Positions 34,716 through 46,486 of a stretch of DNA of 64,000 nt are shown in pieces. The DNA is taken from NCBI GenBank assembly GCA_003254885.1, contig QANT01005902.1, positions 1-64,000 of the forward strand, written 5' to 3'. The position numbers and the translations under genes were made by a program. This DNA comes from Purshia tridentata. Taxonomy: Eukaryota > Streptophyta > Magnoliopsida > Rosales > Rosaceae. How positions within the stretch are numbered: position 1 is the stretch's first letter; each line of letters begins with the position of its first letter. Below the pieces are notes generated by a model. It saw only the letters and a list, made by a program, of their open reading frames with translations. It made no database searches and was not told the DNA's origin.

Positions 34716-35222
34716 CACACACACATAAAAGGTCAATGGGGGAAATAAAACATTCCTGCTAGTTTGGGAAAAGTGATGCCCCAAAATGGCGAAAATGAAA
34801 CCCTCCAATTAGCTTGCGTTTGCATTCATTTCCCATGCAAAAATATTAATTACAAATTTTGAAGAATAAATTGCCTATATTAAAAATTGAAAATACTAAT
34901 TATGTTCAAAAAAGTTGCTTGCATTTTTTCATAGATATATAAAGATAAAGGTATAAGTGAAATATCTAACAATTTTTGTGTCTTATTGCAGCACAAACCA
35001 AATATGAGGATGAAAATTAAATAAATATTTCTTAGTTTTCTCCCAACATTACATAAGATAGAATGAGAAAATCTTACATTCTAATCCCATAAAAAAATTT
35101 ACAGCAATTGATTTTCCAAGAACTCCACACAGTGAAACCAAATGGAGTCTAAGGCTAGCATCAATGGTTTTTTTTTTGGTTGTTGTTGTCATGGACCTCA
35201 TGGTGGGTTGTTGTGACCATTT

Positions 35223-35255
35223 TGGGCTCAAGACCAAAGACAGCATACAGGCCCA
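35223..35255. promoter_or_regulatory. Site II-type elements upstream of RPP2
   Basis: TGGGCT (35223-35228) and GGCCCA (35250-35255, the complement of TGGGCC) match the site II words that are enriched in plant ribosomal-protein promoters and bind TCP factors. Their position about 160-190 bases before the leader donor site fits that role. Confidence 0.45.
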
Positions 35256-35415
35256 AGAAATTTGCGGGCGAACTGCCGTAACCTAAATGTCGTTGCTTTC
35301 TTCCAACTCTCTCGTTCAGCCGCCAACCCCACTTATATCTTCTCTCATCAGTCTCACCCTTCCTCTCATCCGCAGTTGAAGCTCTGCATCCAAAGCTCTC
35401 TTCCCCCGTAAAACG

Positions 35416-35602
35416 GTAAGTCCTCTTCAAACACACACACACTCTCTCTGTCTCTTTCTTTCAGTGCATTTGACTTAGTTTGGTCTCTGTTTTAGCGAAA
35501 CATATAGATATAGTGAACTGAATCTGCATTCTTTTGAACCTTGGTCTGCAAGACATTTGAAGCCAGTCTAATCTGTAATCCCATTGCTTTTGTTTTGGGC
35601 AG
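35416..35602 (+). other. Leader intron of the first RPP2 gene
   Basis: A donor (ACG before GTAAGT-like GTAAGTCC) and an acceptor (TTTTGGGCAG) place an intron in the 5' untranslated region, ending two bases before the start codon. Leader introns are common in plant ribosomal-protein genes. The second copy has a similar acceptor just before its ATG. Confidence 0.65.
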
Positions 35603-35604
35603 AG

Positions 35605-36570
35605 ATGAAGCTAGTTGCTGCATACTTGCTGGCTGTTTTGGGAGGCAACACCACCCCCTCTGCTGATGATTTGAAGAAAATTCTCGGATCAGGTACTTTT
35701 GTTTGAACAATGTGTTTAAATTTAGTTTCCCATTTGTGGGTTTGGCCTGGTTTTGATTTTTTGGTGGCTTTGTGATGGATTTTTAATTTTGTTGATAGCG
35801 TCTGGTGATGTTAAGTACCGTATTTTCAGTTCTGCTGGCTTGAATCGTTTAATTACTTGACATAGAAAATGTTAAAACTACTTTGGATGCATTCAATTAT
35901 GATCATATGTAGTAATTATATCTTGTAGCTTGCATTTTGGCAATTAGTCTTACTATATATGCTCGTTCATGGTAGTAATCCAGATTGAGATGGATGATTG
36001 GTATTTTGCTATGCATTACGCTTCCATGCATGTTTTAGGACATATTTCCTAAGAAACAGAGGCGAGATGTGATACATTTCGCATTTTGGATCAACCATGG
36101 GGTTAAATATTTGAAAACCGAGAGTGGTTTATGATTATTTGTAGGAAAGACTTCTTCTGCACTTGCATATGGTAAATGAAAAGTTGTTTGTTTACAGTGG
36201 GAGCTGAGGCTGATGCCGATAGGATTGAGTTGCTATTGTCTGAGGTCAAGGGAAAAGATATCACAGAGCTAATTGCATCTGGAAGGGAGAAGGTAGCATC
36301 TGTGCCTTCTGGTGGTGGCGGAGTGGCTGTTGCCGCACCTGCAGCTGGTGGTGGTGGTGCAGCTCCTGCTGCTGCTGCTGAACAAAAGAAAGAAGAAAAG
36401 GTGGAAGAGAAGGAAGAGTCTGATGATGTAAGTTTCAGTTTGTACCTAGATTGCTTCTGTATTGCTAGGTTTACATGTTTCTCTACTTACATTTGTTGCT
36501 TAATTGTTTATCCTTCTTAACTTCTTAAATGAACTTGTTGCAGGATATGGGATTCAGCCTCTTCGACTAG
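35605..36570 (+). CDS. 60S acidic ribosomal protein P2
   Basis: Component of the ribosomal stalk that recruits translation GTPases. Three exons: 35605-35692, 36198-36427, 36544-36570; 114 residues, the usual size. The N-terminal dimerisation domain (MKLVAAYLLAVLGGNTTPSA through [20 protein letters not shown]) is followed by a flexible Gly/Ala hinge and an acidic, Lys/Glu-rich tail ending in SDDDMGFSLFD. This is the conserved C-terminal motif shared by stalk proteins and P0. The last exon codes only for the final eight residues. It is the intact member of a tandem pair; the downstream copy keeps the same intron positions but is frameshifted. Site II promoter words and a leader intron precede it. 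Confidence 0.96.
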
Positions 36571-37693
36571 AGAGATATTGACATGGTGATTTTGCATGTA
36601 TCAAGTCTTCTATCTTCAGTTAGAACTTTTAGATGGTTGATATGTCATCAAGTTTTAAGCCTGTAGTTTGATGTGGTTTTGATTCCATAATTTGTTTGTT
36701 TAGATACGGAAGTGATGTAAAACATTTGCTGAGAAGACTTTTGATTCTATCTATTTGAGTTCTGACTTGTTATTGCCATGGATTTAGTGGCTAGTTGCTT
36801 GCCTTTGGTTTATTTTGTGGACAAGTTCATTTAAGTTTTGCAAATACATCTTGTATTTATGGAGTCCTCTTTGCTTCCCATATGCTGTGCATGCCTTTGA
36901 AAACTGTTGAAGGCTGCATATGCTGCGTGGATTAAACTCGAACCTGGATATGCAGTGCTGAGATATTGCCGTTACCCCTGTGCAGCATCAAATGGAAGGC
37001 AGTGTTGAACTTTTGTATACACTACCACAAATTCATATCAAAGCTTGAAGCTGTTTGAATCATGTTTATAGAGAAGAATCACTTACTGATTGTTTAGCTA
37101 ATGATATTTTGGTTTTGAAATTGGATTTGGCTACTAGATTTTAGACGCATAAAAATTGGTTAACTGACTTTTTAACAACATATACATCGAAATGCTAATT
37201 ATTTAAATGTGTAACTAAATCATATACTTGGACATGAAGAGTTTCTTATTATCTCATTTTAATCGTAATAAGGTCTGGTTTTCGTATTGTAGTTTGACGA
37301 TTGAAGTAATTTATTTTTTTGTCTTAATTTAATATATACGAAAAGTTAATTTGTTAAACTATTTTGGGTTTTTATTGAGGGAAGAGTGAAACGGGCACCG
37401 TATATAAAAAATTTCCAACTGAATAAATTTTGCGTGAGCCGCAAGGTCCGCAAACAAATTTCCCTTGCTTTTATAGTCTCTTTTTAATTTTTTAATTATT
37501 TTTTTACATCTACAAATTATAATTTTAACCGCAAACCGCGGTAATATATAACTGATCTCTCATTCTCCGATCAGGCGAAAAACCATAAACCCTAGCTATA
37601 TCATAGCACAGAGCCGAAAACCCTAGGAAGCTCTATCAGCCTCAAATCCAACCTATTGATTGTGATTGCATTTGTCTGGGGTCTTGGACAGAG
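36571..37693. other. Spacer between tandem RPP2 copies
   Basis: Contains the 3' untranslated region of the first P2 gene and the promoter of the second. Two AAACCCTA telo-box words lie at 37587-37594 and 37618-37625. No other gene is seen. Confidence 0.6.
37587..37625 (+). promoter_or_regulatory. Two telo boxes upstream of the second RPP2 copy
   Basis: AAACCCTA occurs twice within 40 bases, about 70-110 bases before the ATG. Telo boxes are typical of plant translation-related genes. Their presence suggests the second copy kept, or gained, a working promoter despite its frameshift. Confidence 0.5.
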
Positions 37694-38466
37694 ATGAAGG
37701 TGCTCGTTGCCTATTTGATGGCTGTTTTGGGAGGAAACGCCAGCCCCTCAGCCAGTGATATGAATCACATTCTCGGATCAGGTATAAGTTTTGTCTTGGG
37801 CTTCTATTTAGTTGTTCTGCCAAATTTGCTTGATCATGTTAAATTACTGTATCATCTGGTGATGGTTTGTTTGCATTTTCTCATGCATTATTTGGGAATA
37901 CTCTGCAAAATGGGTTACACAAAAAACACCCTTTTCCTTAACATTGTATCAGACATTGGGGATTGAATATTTGAAGACCAAAAGTGGTTTATAATTACTT
38001 GAAGCACCAACATCTTTTGCACTTGCATATGGTAAATGAATTGTCGTTTTGTTTACAGTTGGAGCTGAGGCTGATGGCGATAGAATTGAGTTGCTATTGT
38101 CTGAAGTGAAGGGAAAAGATATCACGGAGATAATTGCAACCGGACGGGATAAGTTAGCATCTGTGCCTTTGTGGTGGTGCGGCAGTTGCTGTCGCTGCAT
38201 CTGCAGCTGGTGCTGGTGGTGCCGCTGCAGCTCCAGCTGCTGCTGAGCAGAAGAAGGAGGAGAAAGTTGAGGAGAAGGAAGAGTCTGATGATGTAAGTTT
38301 TTTCTTTTGTTTTTCTATAAACTCAGCCATAAGTTTGTTCACATATTGATTCTTTATGTAAGTTTACGTTTTTTCCAGTTTACATTATAGTTTTTTTGAG
38401 TGTTTGTATTTCTTAACTTCTGATATTATCTTGATGCAGGATATGTGTTTCAGTCTCTTTGACTAA
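37694..38466 (+). pseudogene. Tandem ribosomal protein P2 copy with frameshift
   Basis: The copy keeps the three-exon structure of its neighbour (37694-37781, 38059-38292, 38440-38466), with matching splice sites and the terminal motif DMCFSLFD. Exon 2 is 234 bases, one more than a phase-preserving length. The extra base is at about 38169-38172: between the Pro codon CCT and the Gly codon GGT there are four bases (TTGT) where the intact copy has three. Downstream the normal Gly/Ala-rich, acidic tail is visible in the shifted frame, while the original frame runs into a Cys/Trp-rich stretch and stops at 38244-38246. The result lacks the acidic stalk motif. It is either a young pseudogene or a one-base error in the assembly. 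Confidence 0.8.
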
Positions 38467-39828
38467 GAAAGTAAGAAGAGATTTTCATTTGGTGGTATGC
38501 ATGTATCAAGGCCTTTACTCTTCTGTTAGAACTCTTATATAGTTAGATATGTCATTATGCTTTTACTCTGTAGTTCCATGGTGTAGTTTTAGATTTATAT
38601 ATATATTTTTTGAAACTGAAGTGATGTAAAACATTGCTGTCTAAAACTTCATCCCTTTGAGCTATGATTTATGGTTGTTGTGAATTTAGTAGCTACTTGC
38701 TTGCCTTTAGTTTATGGTGTGTATGAATTCATTAATTTTTGCATATGCCAAATTTGAATTGGGCATTGTCAATAGTCTGTTTGCTACACTTGCTTTCTTG
38801 ATAGCACCATTCCACCTTCAATATGGTTGCCAATGCCATAATTTATTCAATTTGTTTGCTTTCTTCTACCATTATGTTGGAATGATGACCCTCACCCTTA
38901 TGACTTACGCCATGATATAAAAATGTTCTCACTTTTTTCTTTTTCTCTTTTCATTTTGACAAAGATACTAATAAAGCGTGACTGAGTGAGTCTCTGATGG
39001 TCTAATTTGATCTGGGTCAGACGCCATAATTGGGCTTGAAGTTTGAAACCCCATGCTCCATTGGGTTGGTATAATACTAAAGTCCTAAAAGGTCAAGAGG
39101 ACAAAGACCATCGTTTAGCTTGATGGACCATTTAAATAATGAATAAATATTACCGAATTCCCAGCATTATTCTATTCAATATAGCCAAAGCTGAGATACC
39201 ACGTGCACATAAATATGTCTCGAAAGATTCCAAAGGTGGCTCATTGTAACCACAACTTTACCTGCGACAACAGACCCTTCGTGGCTTCATCTTAAAGCTT
39301 TACGCAATGCGCATGTGGTCCTTTAATAATTGTCAATTTGACATTAGGACATCACCGGCCTTCTATCAATCACCGTCCATTGTTCTTGATCTAGCCAACA
39401 CATTCGACGGTTGTGATTGAATATCTTGTAATAAGAAATTAATCAGGAAGCTACCTTAGTTGATTATGCCTGTGAGTAATGTATTGTGCCGTAAAGGAGG
39501 ACAGGAACACTGGAACAGAACAAAACGTGCAGCTAATTAATAAAAATTAATAAAATATTTACTCTAATCCACATGACGAGGATGGGCTTTGCTGTTGCCA
39601 CGTAGCATCTGAATGTCAGTTGAAGATAAATACAGGGACAGCCGAAGGTCAAAATCTTCGTAAAACTGGCCGTAACTCCATTCTCCGTAACAGCGTGAAT
39701 CGATTTCATAAGTAACGGGCATCTCTGATTAGCGAAGCTGTATTAAAGTAGTATAATTAAGCACGAACCTTCTAGTCTTCTAGGGCGAAATCACAAGCTC
39801 AAGCTCACACCAACTCGATCACTTGAAA
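38467..39828. other. Intergenic between P2 copy and glyoxalase I
   Basis: The 3' region of the second P2 copy is followed by about 1 kb of AT-rich DNA that includes the promoter and leader of the first glyoxalase I gene. No coding sequence is supported. Confidence 0.55.
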
Positions 39829-41712
39829 ATGGCTGCTGAGGCAAAACCAGTTGCTAGTCCAAGCGCTGAGCTCTTGGAATGGCCGAAGAAGGACAAGCGC
39901 CGATTTCTTCACGCTGTGTACCGCGTCGGCGATCTCGATCGCACCATCAAGTACGTTTCTTTCGCGTCACTGGTTATAGTAATCGATCATCAATTCCATT
40001 TCCAATGTTTCAAATTTGAAAATTTGTGTTTTTTGTTTGTTTTTGTCTTAGGTTTTACACGGAGGCTCTGGGGATGAAGCTGTTGAGGAAGAGAGATATT
40101 CCGGAGGAGAAGTACTCGAATGCGTTTCTGGGATTTGGATCCGAAGAGACTCATTTCGTAGTCGAATTGACTTACAATTATGGAGTTTCTTCGTATGATA
40201 TTGGGACTGGTTTTGGGCATTTCGCGATTGCTACCCCTGATGTAAGTCTCAAGTTTCAAGGGGAATTGGGTCTTTGTTCTTGTTTTTGCTTATGCTTTTA
40301 AATTTGATTCTGAATTTCTGATTATGGAGTTGTTGTTGTTGTTGTAGGTTTACAAATTGGTTGAAGATATTCGTTCCAAGGGAGGCAATGTGACTAGGGA
40401 GCCTGGTCCTGTTAAAGGTGGGAACAGCGTCATTGCCTTTATCAAAGACCCTGATGGTTACACATTTGAGCTCATTCAGCGAGCTTCCACTTCTGAGCCA
40501 CTTTGTCAAGTGATGCTCCGTGTTGGTGACCTCGAACGCTCAATCAAGTTCTATGAAAAGGTAATGATATTATGCATATAACCCCACTATCAATCAAGTT
40601 CTAGGTGATCTGGGTTGCGTTGCTGCTCAATTAGAATTAGACTTTAAATGGTTTGAAGTATTTAACATTGAATTTTGCCACTACCCACTTTGTAGTTTCA
40701 GTACATTTGATAGACTAGGATGCCGTTGAATTTTGAACTTATATAAGTATGCAACAAGCTTCACCTTGGTAGTGGTTTGGATCCACGTAATGGTATTCAA
40801 CTATTCATCAATTCCATTATCATGATCTGTTTCTTGATCTTGTCCCACTTCTTGGATTTCCTGTTATGCAGGCATTGGGGTTGAAGCTATTAAGGACCAC
40901 TGACAGGCCTGAATACAAGGTTGGTTCTCTCTTCACTTAGCATTATGCTAGCAGGGTGTATATTATTCGTCTGACCCATCATCTATCTATATAAAGGCTT
41001 GTTGAGTCTTTACCTTTTTTTTTCTTGTTTTCATTTTACAGTACACAATTGCCATCCTGGGATATGCAGCAGAGGACCAGACAACTATTTTGGAGTTGAC
41101 TTATAACTATGGTGTGACCGAATATACCAAGGGAAATGCATATGCACAGGTTAATTTGATATGTTTCTTGGTCCTCTCCTTATGGAAGCTTTTGCAACCT
41201 TTTCCATTTTTGTTTTTTGTTTTTTTTGTTTATTCAGAAACAATTTCTGCCTTCCTGATACTTTTGTATGATTTCCAGATTGCTATTAGTACTGATGATG
41301 TGTACAAAAGTGCTGAGGTCGTCAACTTGGTTACACAAGAGCTTGGTGGAAAGATAACCAGGCAACCAGGACCAATTCCTGGACTCAACACCAAGATCAC
41401 CTCTTTTCTGGATCCAGATGGCTGGAAAACTGTAAGCCTTCACTTGTGCACTTGGTGCTTAACTTTCTATTTAGTTAGTGCTACTGCTGTCTAAATTGTG
41501 TGCATAATTGTTTTATTCATTCCATCTCATATGACATAGGAACATTAAGTGCAAAGATGATTCATAGAAACAGGATTAACATGCTTCATCCCCTGTTTAG
41601 CATGAACTAATGTCTGCTTCTGTATTCAATGAGCTCATGTTTTGGTTCTTTCACTTTGAACTTGTAGGTCCTGGTTGACAATGAGGATTTCCTTAAGGAA
41701 CTGCACCAGTAA
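39829..41712 (+). CDS. Lactoylglutathione lyase (glyoxalase I), two-domain
   Basis: Converts the methylglyoxal-glutathione adduct to S-lactoylglutathione, mainly in the cytosol. Seven exons: 39829-39950, 40052-40241, 40348-40560, 40872-40919, 41042-41149, 41279-41431, 41668-41712; 292 residues. Two vicinal-oxygen-chelate domains are fused, as in plant nickel-type enzymes. The first carries the full ligand-like set: His in [12 protein letters not shown], Glu in [11 protein letters not shown], His in [11 protein letters not shown] and Glu in YTFELIQRA. The second keeps Gln ([10 protein letters not shown]) and Glu ([10 protein letters not shown]) but lacks clear equivalents of the others, so one active site is expected. 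The likely Arabidopsis orthologue is GLX1 (At1g11840) by recall. There is no transit peptide. A damaged tandem copy follows 2.1 kb downstream. Confidence 0.95.
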
Positions 41713-43564
41713 GCAAGAGTTATTGCATAAAGTGAAAGTATCTGGATAGAGTCAGTCCTGTCTCGTATAAATAAGATCAACCAGTTTCTCTAATAGCAAC
41801 TCCGCATTGGCTCTTCCAATATGGTTGTCTATGTTACTCTGTTAGTTAGTTTGTTTTAGTAGGACTGTATGTTACTTTGTATGTTTTATTATGGATGTCG
41901 ATGTTACTCTATTTGGTTTTTAACATGGTTGTCCGTACCGGCTGAGATCATTGTGGAAATTTTTTGATTTTGCGAGTATCAAAACCCAAGTGATATTTTG
42001 ATCATCACAGCGACTAACTCTTACCTTGTTCAAAATTAAAAATGTTAATGTAAAGCTCAAACAACAAATATCATCAGCTCAAAACATTTACATATCCATT
42101 AGCTTTCTCCATACCGGGAAAAAAAACAAAAATAAAATAAATTCATCACTCCTGTACAAACAAATGAAAGACGTTGGTTGAATAATGTATACACATTTTG
42201 GTATTAATAATTCTCTGGGCCATATGAACCATGGCTGTTATGACATAAGAGCAAGGCAGAAACTAAAACGTGCAGGTAACCATCGGGAGGTTCAGGTAAG
42301 GAAGTCTATAATTCGAAAAATTAAGAACATTTTCTATTGCTATCTCCCATCAGTCAAATTAATAATTGTTTGGACATCTAAATTGTACAAATAATATTGA
42401 TGATAGTAGATTGATTAAACAAATTTTGATTTTTGAAACTGTGAACTTTGCATGAGGTCGTAATAAAGAAACGAAACCTTACTTAAGAAACCGATTCACT
42501 CACTACTGCCTAAGCTAACAAATGCTAACATTGTACGTGGTTTTTCCATGAATATTAACATCTAGATGAAATTTTTATTTTAGACTTGCTTGTAACAAAA
42601 TTTAAAACTATGAAAATTTGATTGAAAAAATTGAAACAAGGGCCAAACTATGAATTCGAACATCCAAAAGTAAATCGAGTTAGAAAAAAAAGGTGTTTTA
42701 AAGTACCTCATAAATAAATTAAAGTTATTGTATATAATCACATAAACAAAAATTTATTATGTATAACTGATAGACCGTTACATATTGTAAACAATTTAAT
42801 ATATGAAATATATATTGATTACACCACTTGCTCGTATATTAATTATACCACATAATAATATATCGAATACACTGAAAAATCTTTACCACTAGACTAACAC
42901 TACCACAATTAGCTTTTGAACCTTTAAGTTTGCGGGTCAATGCAAGCACTTGACTTAGCCACAAGGCTAGAACGAAAGCCGATTGCTGGCTTTTATGATA
43001 GAAATTTATTTATAGAAACATATAAGCCATGGATGGCCATCCATGACCCGTCCATTTAAGTTTTAACAGTTTTGTTTTGTTTTTTATTTATAATAATGTC
43101 ACTTCTTCTGTTCTTCCCAAAATTACTGAAATGGATAAAATAAAAAATAAAATAAAATAATTGTGTGATGTGAATAGGGAAGGAATTTAGGTTTCCATCT
43201 CAAAATCAATTGACAACGAAAGAAGTAGCCCAAATTTTTATAAATTACTAAAAAGGTCCTCACATCTTCAATATAGGATATCTCTCAACACGCCCCCACA
43301 CGTATGGCATCATTTCAAGCCTAACACGTGGACAATTTATATTAGATGATGTGCGAGCATGTGTGGCCGTTTAGGCACATCACATGTATAACCTGCTCTG
43401 ATACCATGAAGAAATTTAGGTATCCATTTCAAAACCAATTAACAATAGAAATAGTAGCCCAAACTTTTATAAACTACTAACAAAGCCTTTCACATCTTAT
43501 ATCTCTCAACAAATAGTACCAGAAAAGTGTGTACATGGGACTTGGGAGGTAGCCAGGCCAAAGG
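41713..43564. other. Spacer between glyoxalase I copies
   Basis: About 1.85 kb of AT-rich DNA with the 3' region of the first copy at its left end. Two related 40-50-base segments near 43193-43261 and 43412-43473 (both containing GTAGCCCAAA and ATAAA-TACTAA) form a diverged direct repeat. No gene is recognised. Confidence 0.55.
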
Positions 43565-43703
43565 ATGAAGAAGACTCAGAGGGTTTCAAGGGCAGCGCTG
43601 GTGGTGGGTGTGGCTTTCTGCTTATTTTTCATTGCATTCCATATCAGCATCTCATCATCAACCTCCAGCTTTCTCAATCCAACATATTCAGCAAACACTT
43701 ACA
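43565..43703 (+). CDS. Possible orphan N-terminal exon with membrane anchor
   Basis: An ATG at 43565 opens a 48-codon frame. It has a basic start (MKKTQRVSR), a roughly 20-residue hydrophobic stretch (AALVVGVAFCLFFIAFHI) and a Ser-rich tail. It resembles a signal anchor. The frame ends at a stop at 43709, but a donor-like GTATGA follows position 43703, after the first base of a codon. Joined to an acceptor before 43864, it would continue in frame into the glyoxalase I copy. The protein family is not recognised and no transcript evidence exists. Other acceptors (for example TTTTCTTAG ending at 43798) lead to an early stop. It could be a fragment of an unrelated gene. Confidence 0.3.
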
Positions 43704-43717
43704 GTATGAACTAAATC

Positions 43718-43739
43718 CCCCCCCCCCCCCCCCNCCCCA
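43718..43739. repeat. Poly-C run with an N
   Basis: About 19 C bases with one N at about 43734. The true length is unreliable. It lies between the candidate anchor exon and the second glyoxalase I copy, inside the hypothetical intron. Confidence 0.85.
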
Positions 43740-43854
43740 ACTCTCTCTTTCTTCTCTCTCCCTCTCTTAAAAGTTTTGATTTTACATTTTTCTTAGCTGA
43801 ATGGGTTACACCATTTTTGACTGAAAGCACACACGAGTTACTACATATTTGAAT

Positions 43855-45704
43855 ATGGCTGAGGTGTTGAGGCTGCAACAGTTGCTCCAAACGCTGATTT
43901 GTTGGAATGGCCCAAGAAAGACAACCGCCGTTTCCTTCACGCCGTGTACGCAGTTGGCGATCTCGATCGCACCATCAAGTACGTTGTCATCGACCCACAG
44001 TGCTAATTGTAATTGGTAATTTGTTTTTCCATTTCCATGGTTTCAATTTTGCGTTTTTTGATTTCAGGTTTTATAAGGAGGCTCTTGGGATGAAGTTGTT
44101 GAGGAAAAGAGACATCCCAGAAGAGAAATTTTCGAATGCATTTCTGGGTTTTGGCCCCGAAGAGTCTCACTTTGCTATCGAATTGACTTACAACTATGGG
44201 GTCTCTTCCTATGATATTGGCACTGGTTTTGGACATTGGGCGATTGCTACTCCCAATGTAAGTCTCTCAAGTCTCAATGGGAACTGAGAATTGAGATTTT
44301 TTTTAAATGCATGATAGATAGAGTTGATAGATAGAGTTGTTATAGATTCACAAAATGGTTGAAGACATTCGTGCCAGGGGCGGTAATATCAGTAGGGAGC
44401 CTGGTCTTGTTCAAGGTAGAACAGCCAAGGACCTTGATGGTTACCCATTCGAGCTTATTCAACGACCTTCCACTCCTCTGTCACTCTGTCAAGTAATGCT
44501 CCGTGTTAGTGACCTCGAACGCTCAATCAATTTCTATGAAAAGGTAATATGATCATATAACCTCAGTGTCAGGAAAGAACCAGTCTCAAACTTTGAATGC
44601 AGTTTCAGTGCATTTGATCATTATATAGAGAGTTTGAGACCAGAATGCCATTGATATATAAGTAGGCAAAAGCTTCACCTTGGTAGAGTTATTACCGTGA
44701 TCTGTCTCTTAATGTTAATCGTCTCACTACTTGGTTTTCCTTTTGTGCAGGCCTTAGGGTTGAGGCTATTAAGGAAGGTTGACAAGCCTCAATTCAAGGT
44801 GAATACTCTTTCCACTAAGCTATTATGTTAGCAGGATGTATAAGAGTCATCTGACCCATCATCTACCTATCTAAAGGCTTATAGAATCTTCTCATTTTCC
44901 TTGTTGCCTGCTTTTGCAGTACACAGTAGCCGTTCTGGGATATGCAGAAGAAGAGCGTCCAACTGTTTTGGAGTTGACTTATAATTATGGTGTGACCGAA
45001 TATACCAAGGGAAATGCATATGCACAGGTTATTTAATATTGCTTTTGCAACTTCTTCCAATTTTTTACTTTGAAAAGGTTTCAATTCAGAAAAAATTTAA
45101 CCTTGCTGACACATTTGTTCTGGTACCAGATTGCAATTAGTACCGATGATGTCTACCAAAGTGCCGAGGCTGTTAACTTGATTACTCAAGAGCTTGGAGG
45201 AAAAGTAGTTAGACAACCAGGACCACTTCCAGGAATCAACACCAAGATTACTGCTTTTTTGGACCCAGATGGCTGGAAAACTGTAAGTCTTTACTTGTGC
45301 ACTTGGTGCTTAACTTTCTATTTAGTCGTTAAATTTTGTAAGAAATGATGGCTAAAGTGTATGCATAATTTTCTTATTCGTTCTCTCTTATCACATAGAA
45401 CCTTGAAGTGCAAATATGATACATAATAAACCCCTGTTGCTTTGGAGTTTTTTTGGGCATCTGTTTGTCGCCTTTTTTAAATAAAATAGATCAATATCAA
45501 TCTAACGCTTTGGAGGGTCTCAGCTCAAAATATATGCCGGCATGGTGTAAGCCTGTGTGTGCGCGTATACTTTACCCTGTATCTAACATAAATAACATGT
45601 TCATGGTTATACTTTTGTATTTGTGGAACTCATGTTATGGTTATTTCCGTTTGTACTTGTAGGTCCTGGTTGACAATGAGGATTTTCTCAAGGAACTGAA
45701 GTAG
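43855..45704 (+). pseudogene. Second glyoxalase I copy with damaged 5' end
   Basis: Seven exons match the upstream gene: exon 1 to 43978, then 44068-44257, 44346-44543, 44751-44798, 44920-45027, 45130-45282, 45663-45704. Exons 2-7 keep frame and splice sites. The ATG at 43855 is out of frame with the conserved part of exon 1 ([25 protein letters not shown]), and the correct frame meets a TGA just upstream. Exon 3 has lost five codons, so the loop GNSVIAFIK is missing between two otherwise conserved blocks. The metal-ligand candidates (His in FLHAV, Glu in AIELTYNYG, His in GFGHW, Glu in PFELIQRP) are all kept. Start codons in other exons or an upstream exon could still give a product. It is a pseudogene or a diverging paralogue; the sequence alone does not decide. 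Confidence 0.65.
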
Positions 45705-46486
45705 GGAAGAATAATTGCATGAAGTGGATTTTCTCATAAAAATAAGATAACCCAGTTTCTATATCAGCAAGCAGCATCGGCTGTTTTAATATGGTTGTCT
45801 ATGCTTTGTTTTAATAGGACCGACGATTGTATATTTTACTCTATTCGTCTGTTTTAAGCATATACTGAGGATGATATCGTTCTGCGAACTTTATGATTGC
45901 TCTTTTCTTGGCCCAAATCTTGTTTCTTTTTCCTTTTTCTTCTAGCCCAGAGATCATTTGACAGCAATTCTCTACCTTTTTGGCAGGCATCCTTGCCGAA
46001 TAAGTAAGTGATAAGAAAATAAAGAAAAAGGAAGATAACAGAAAAGGAAAAACAATAAAATAAATAGGAGGATAACCAATGGGTAGAACTTGTTTACTTG
46101 AAAGTTACAAAACATGGAAAACTGTCTTACACACAACAAGGGTAGGTTGGGAAGGGAACCTAACAATGCAGAGTTTTGTGCATGGCTACACACACATCCA
46201 TCAAAGACTCAAAGTTAAGCTTATGCCTCCCCTCTGTTATAGTATCATGACATTCCGGAAACAGGAAACAGTAAACACCCCCATTCGGAGGATAGAAAGA
46301 ATGATGGAGATTTTAACAGAGAAAAAAATGAAGCTTTTAAAGGATTTTTCTCCTCATTGAAAGCTCCTCACCGAGCCAAAGGTTATTCTTTTCCGGCTTC
46401 AGCTCCCCTCCCACAATAATGTCAGATATATACAACGTTACAATCTAAAATAAACACGAAACTGAGCCCAAGAAAGCTTCTACCTT
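45705..46486. other. Convergent interval between glyoxalase I copy and arogenate dehydratase
   Basis: 3' regions of two convergent genes. The right part is expected to include the 3' untranslated region of the dehydratase gene. No further gene is seen. Confidence 0.55.

Larger units (their letters stand above)
30332..35604. other. 5.3-kb interval between APS reductase and RPP2 genes
   Basis: After the APS reductase promoter, the region is AT-rich with no recognised gene. It contains a tandem duplication at about 34440-34715 and a small minus-strand frame (31990-32172) that begins with a hydrophobic segment but has no other support. The rightmost 250 bases are the promoter and leader of the first ribosomal P2 gene. 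Confidence 0.55.

Noticed and set aside
43907-44287. 126-codon frame beginning at 43907
   Set aside because: It starts in a wrong frame of exon 1 of the second glyoxalase copy and reads through an intron to reach exon 2. Splicing explains it better.
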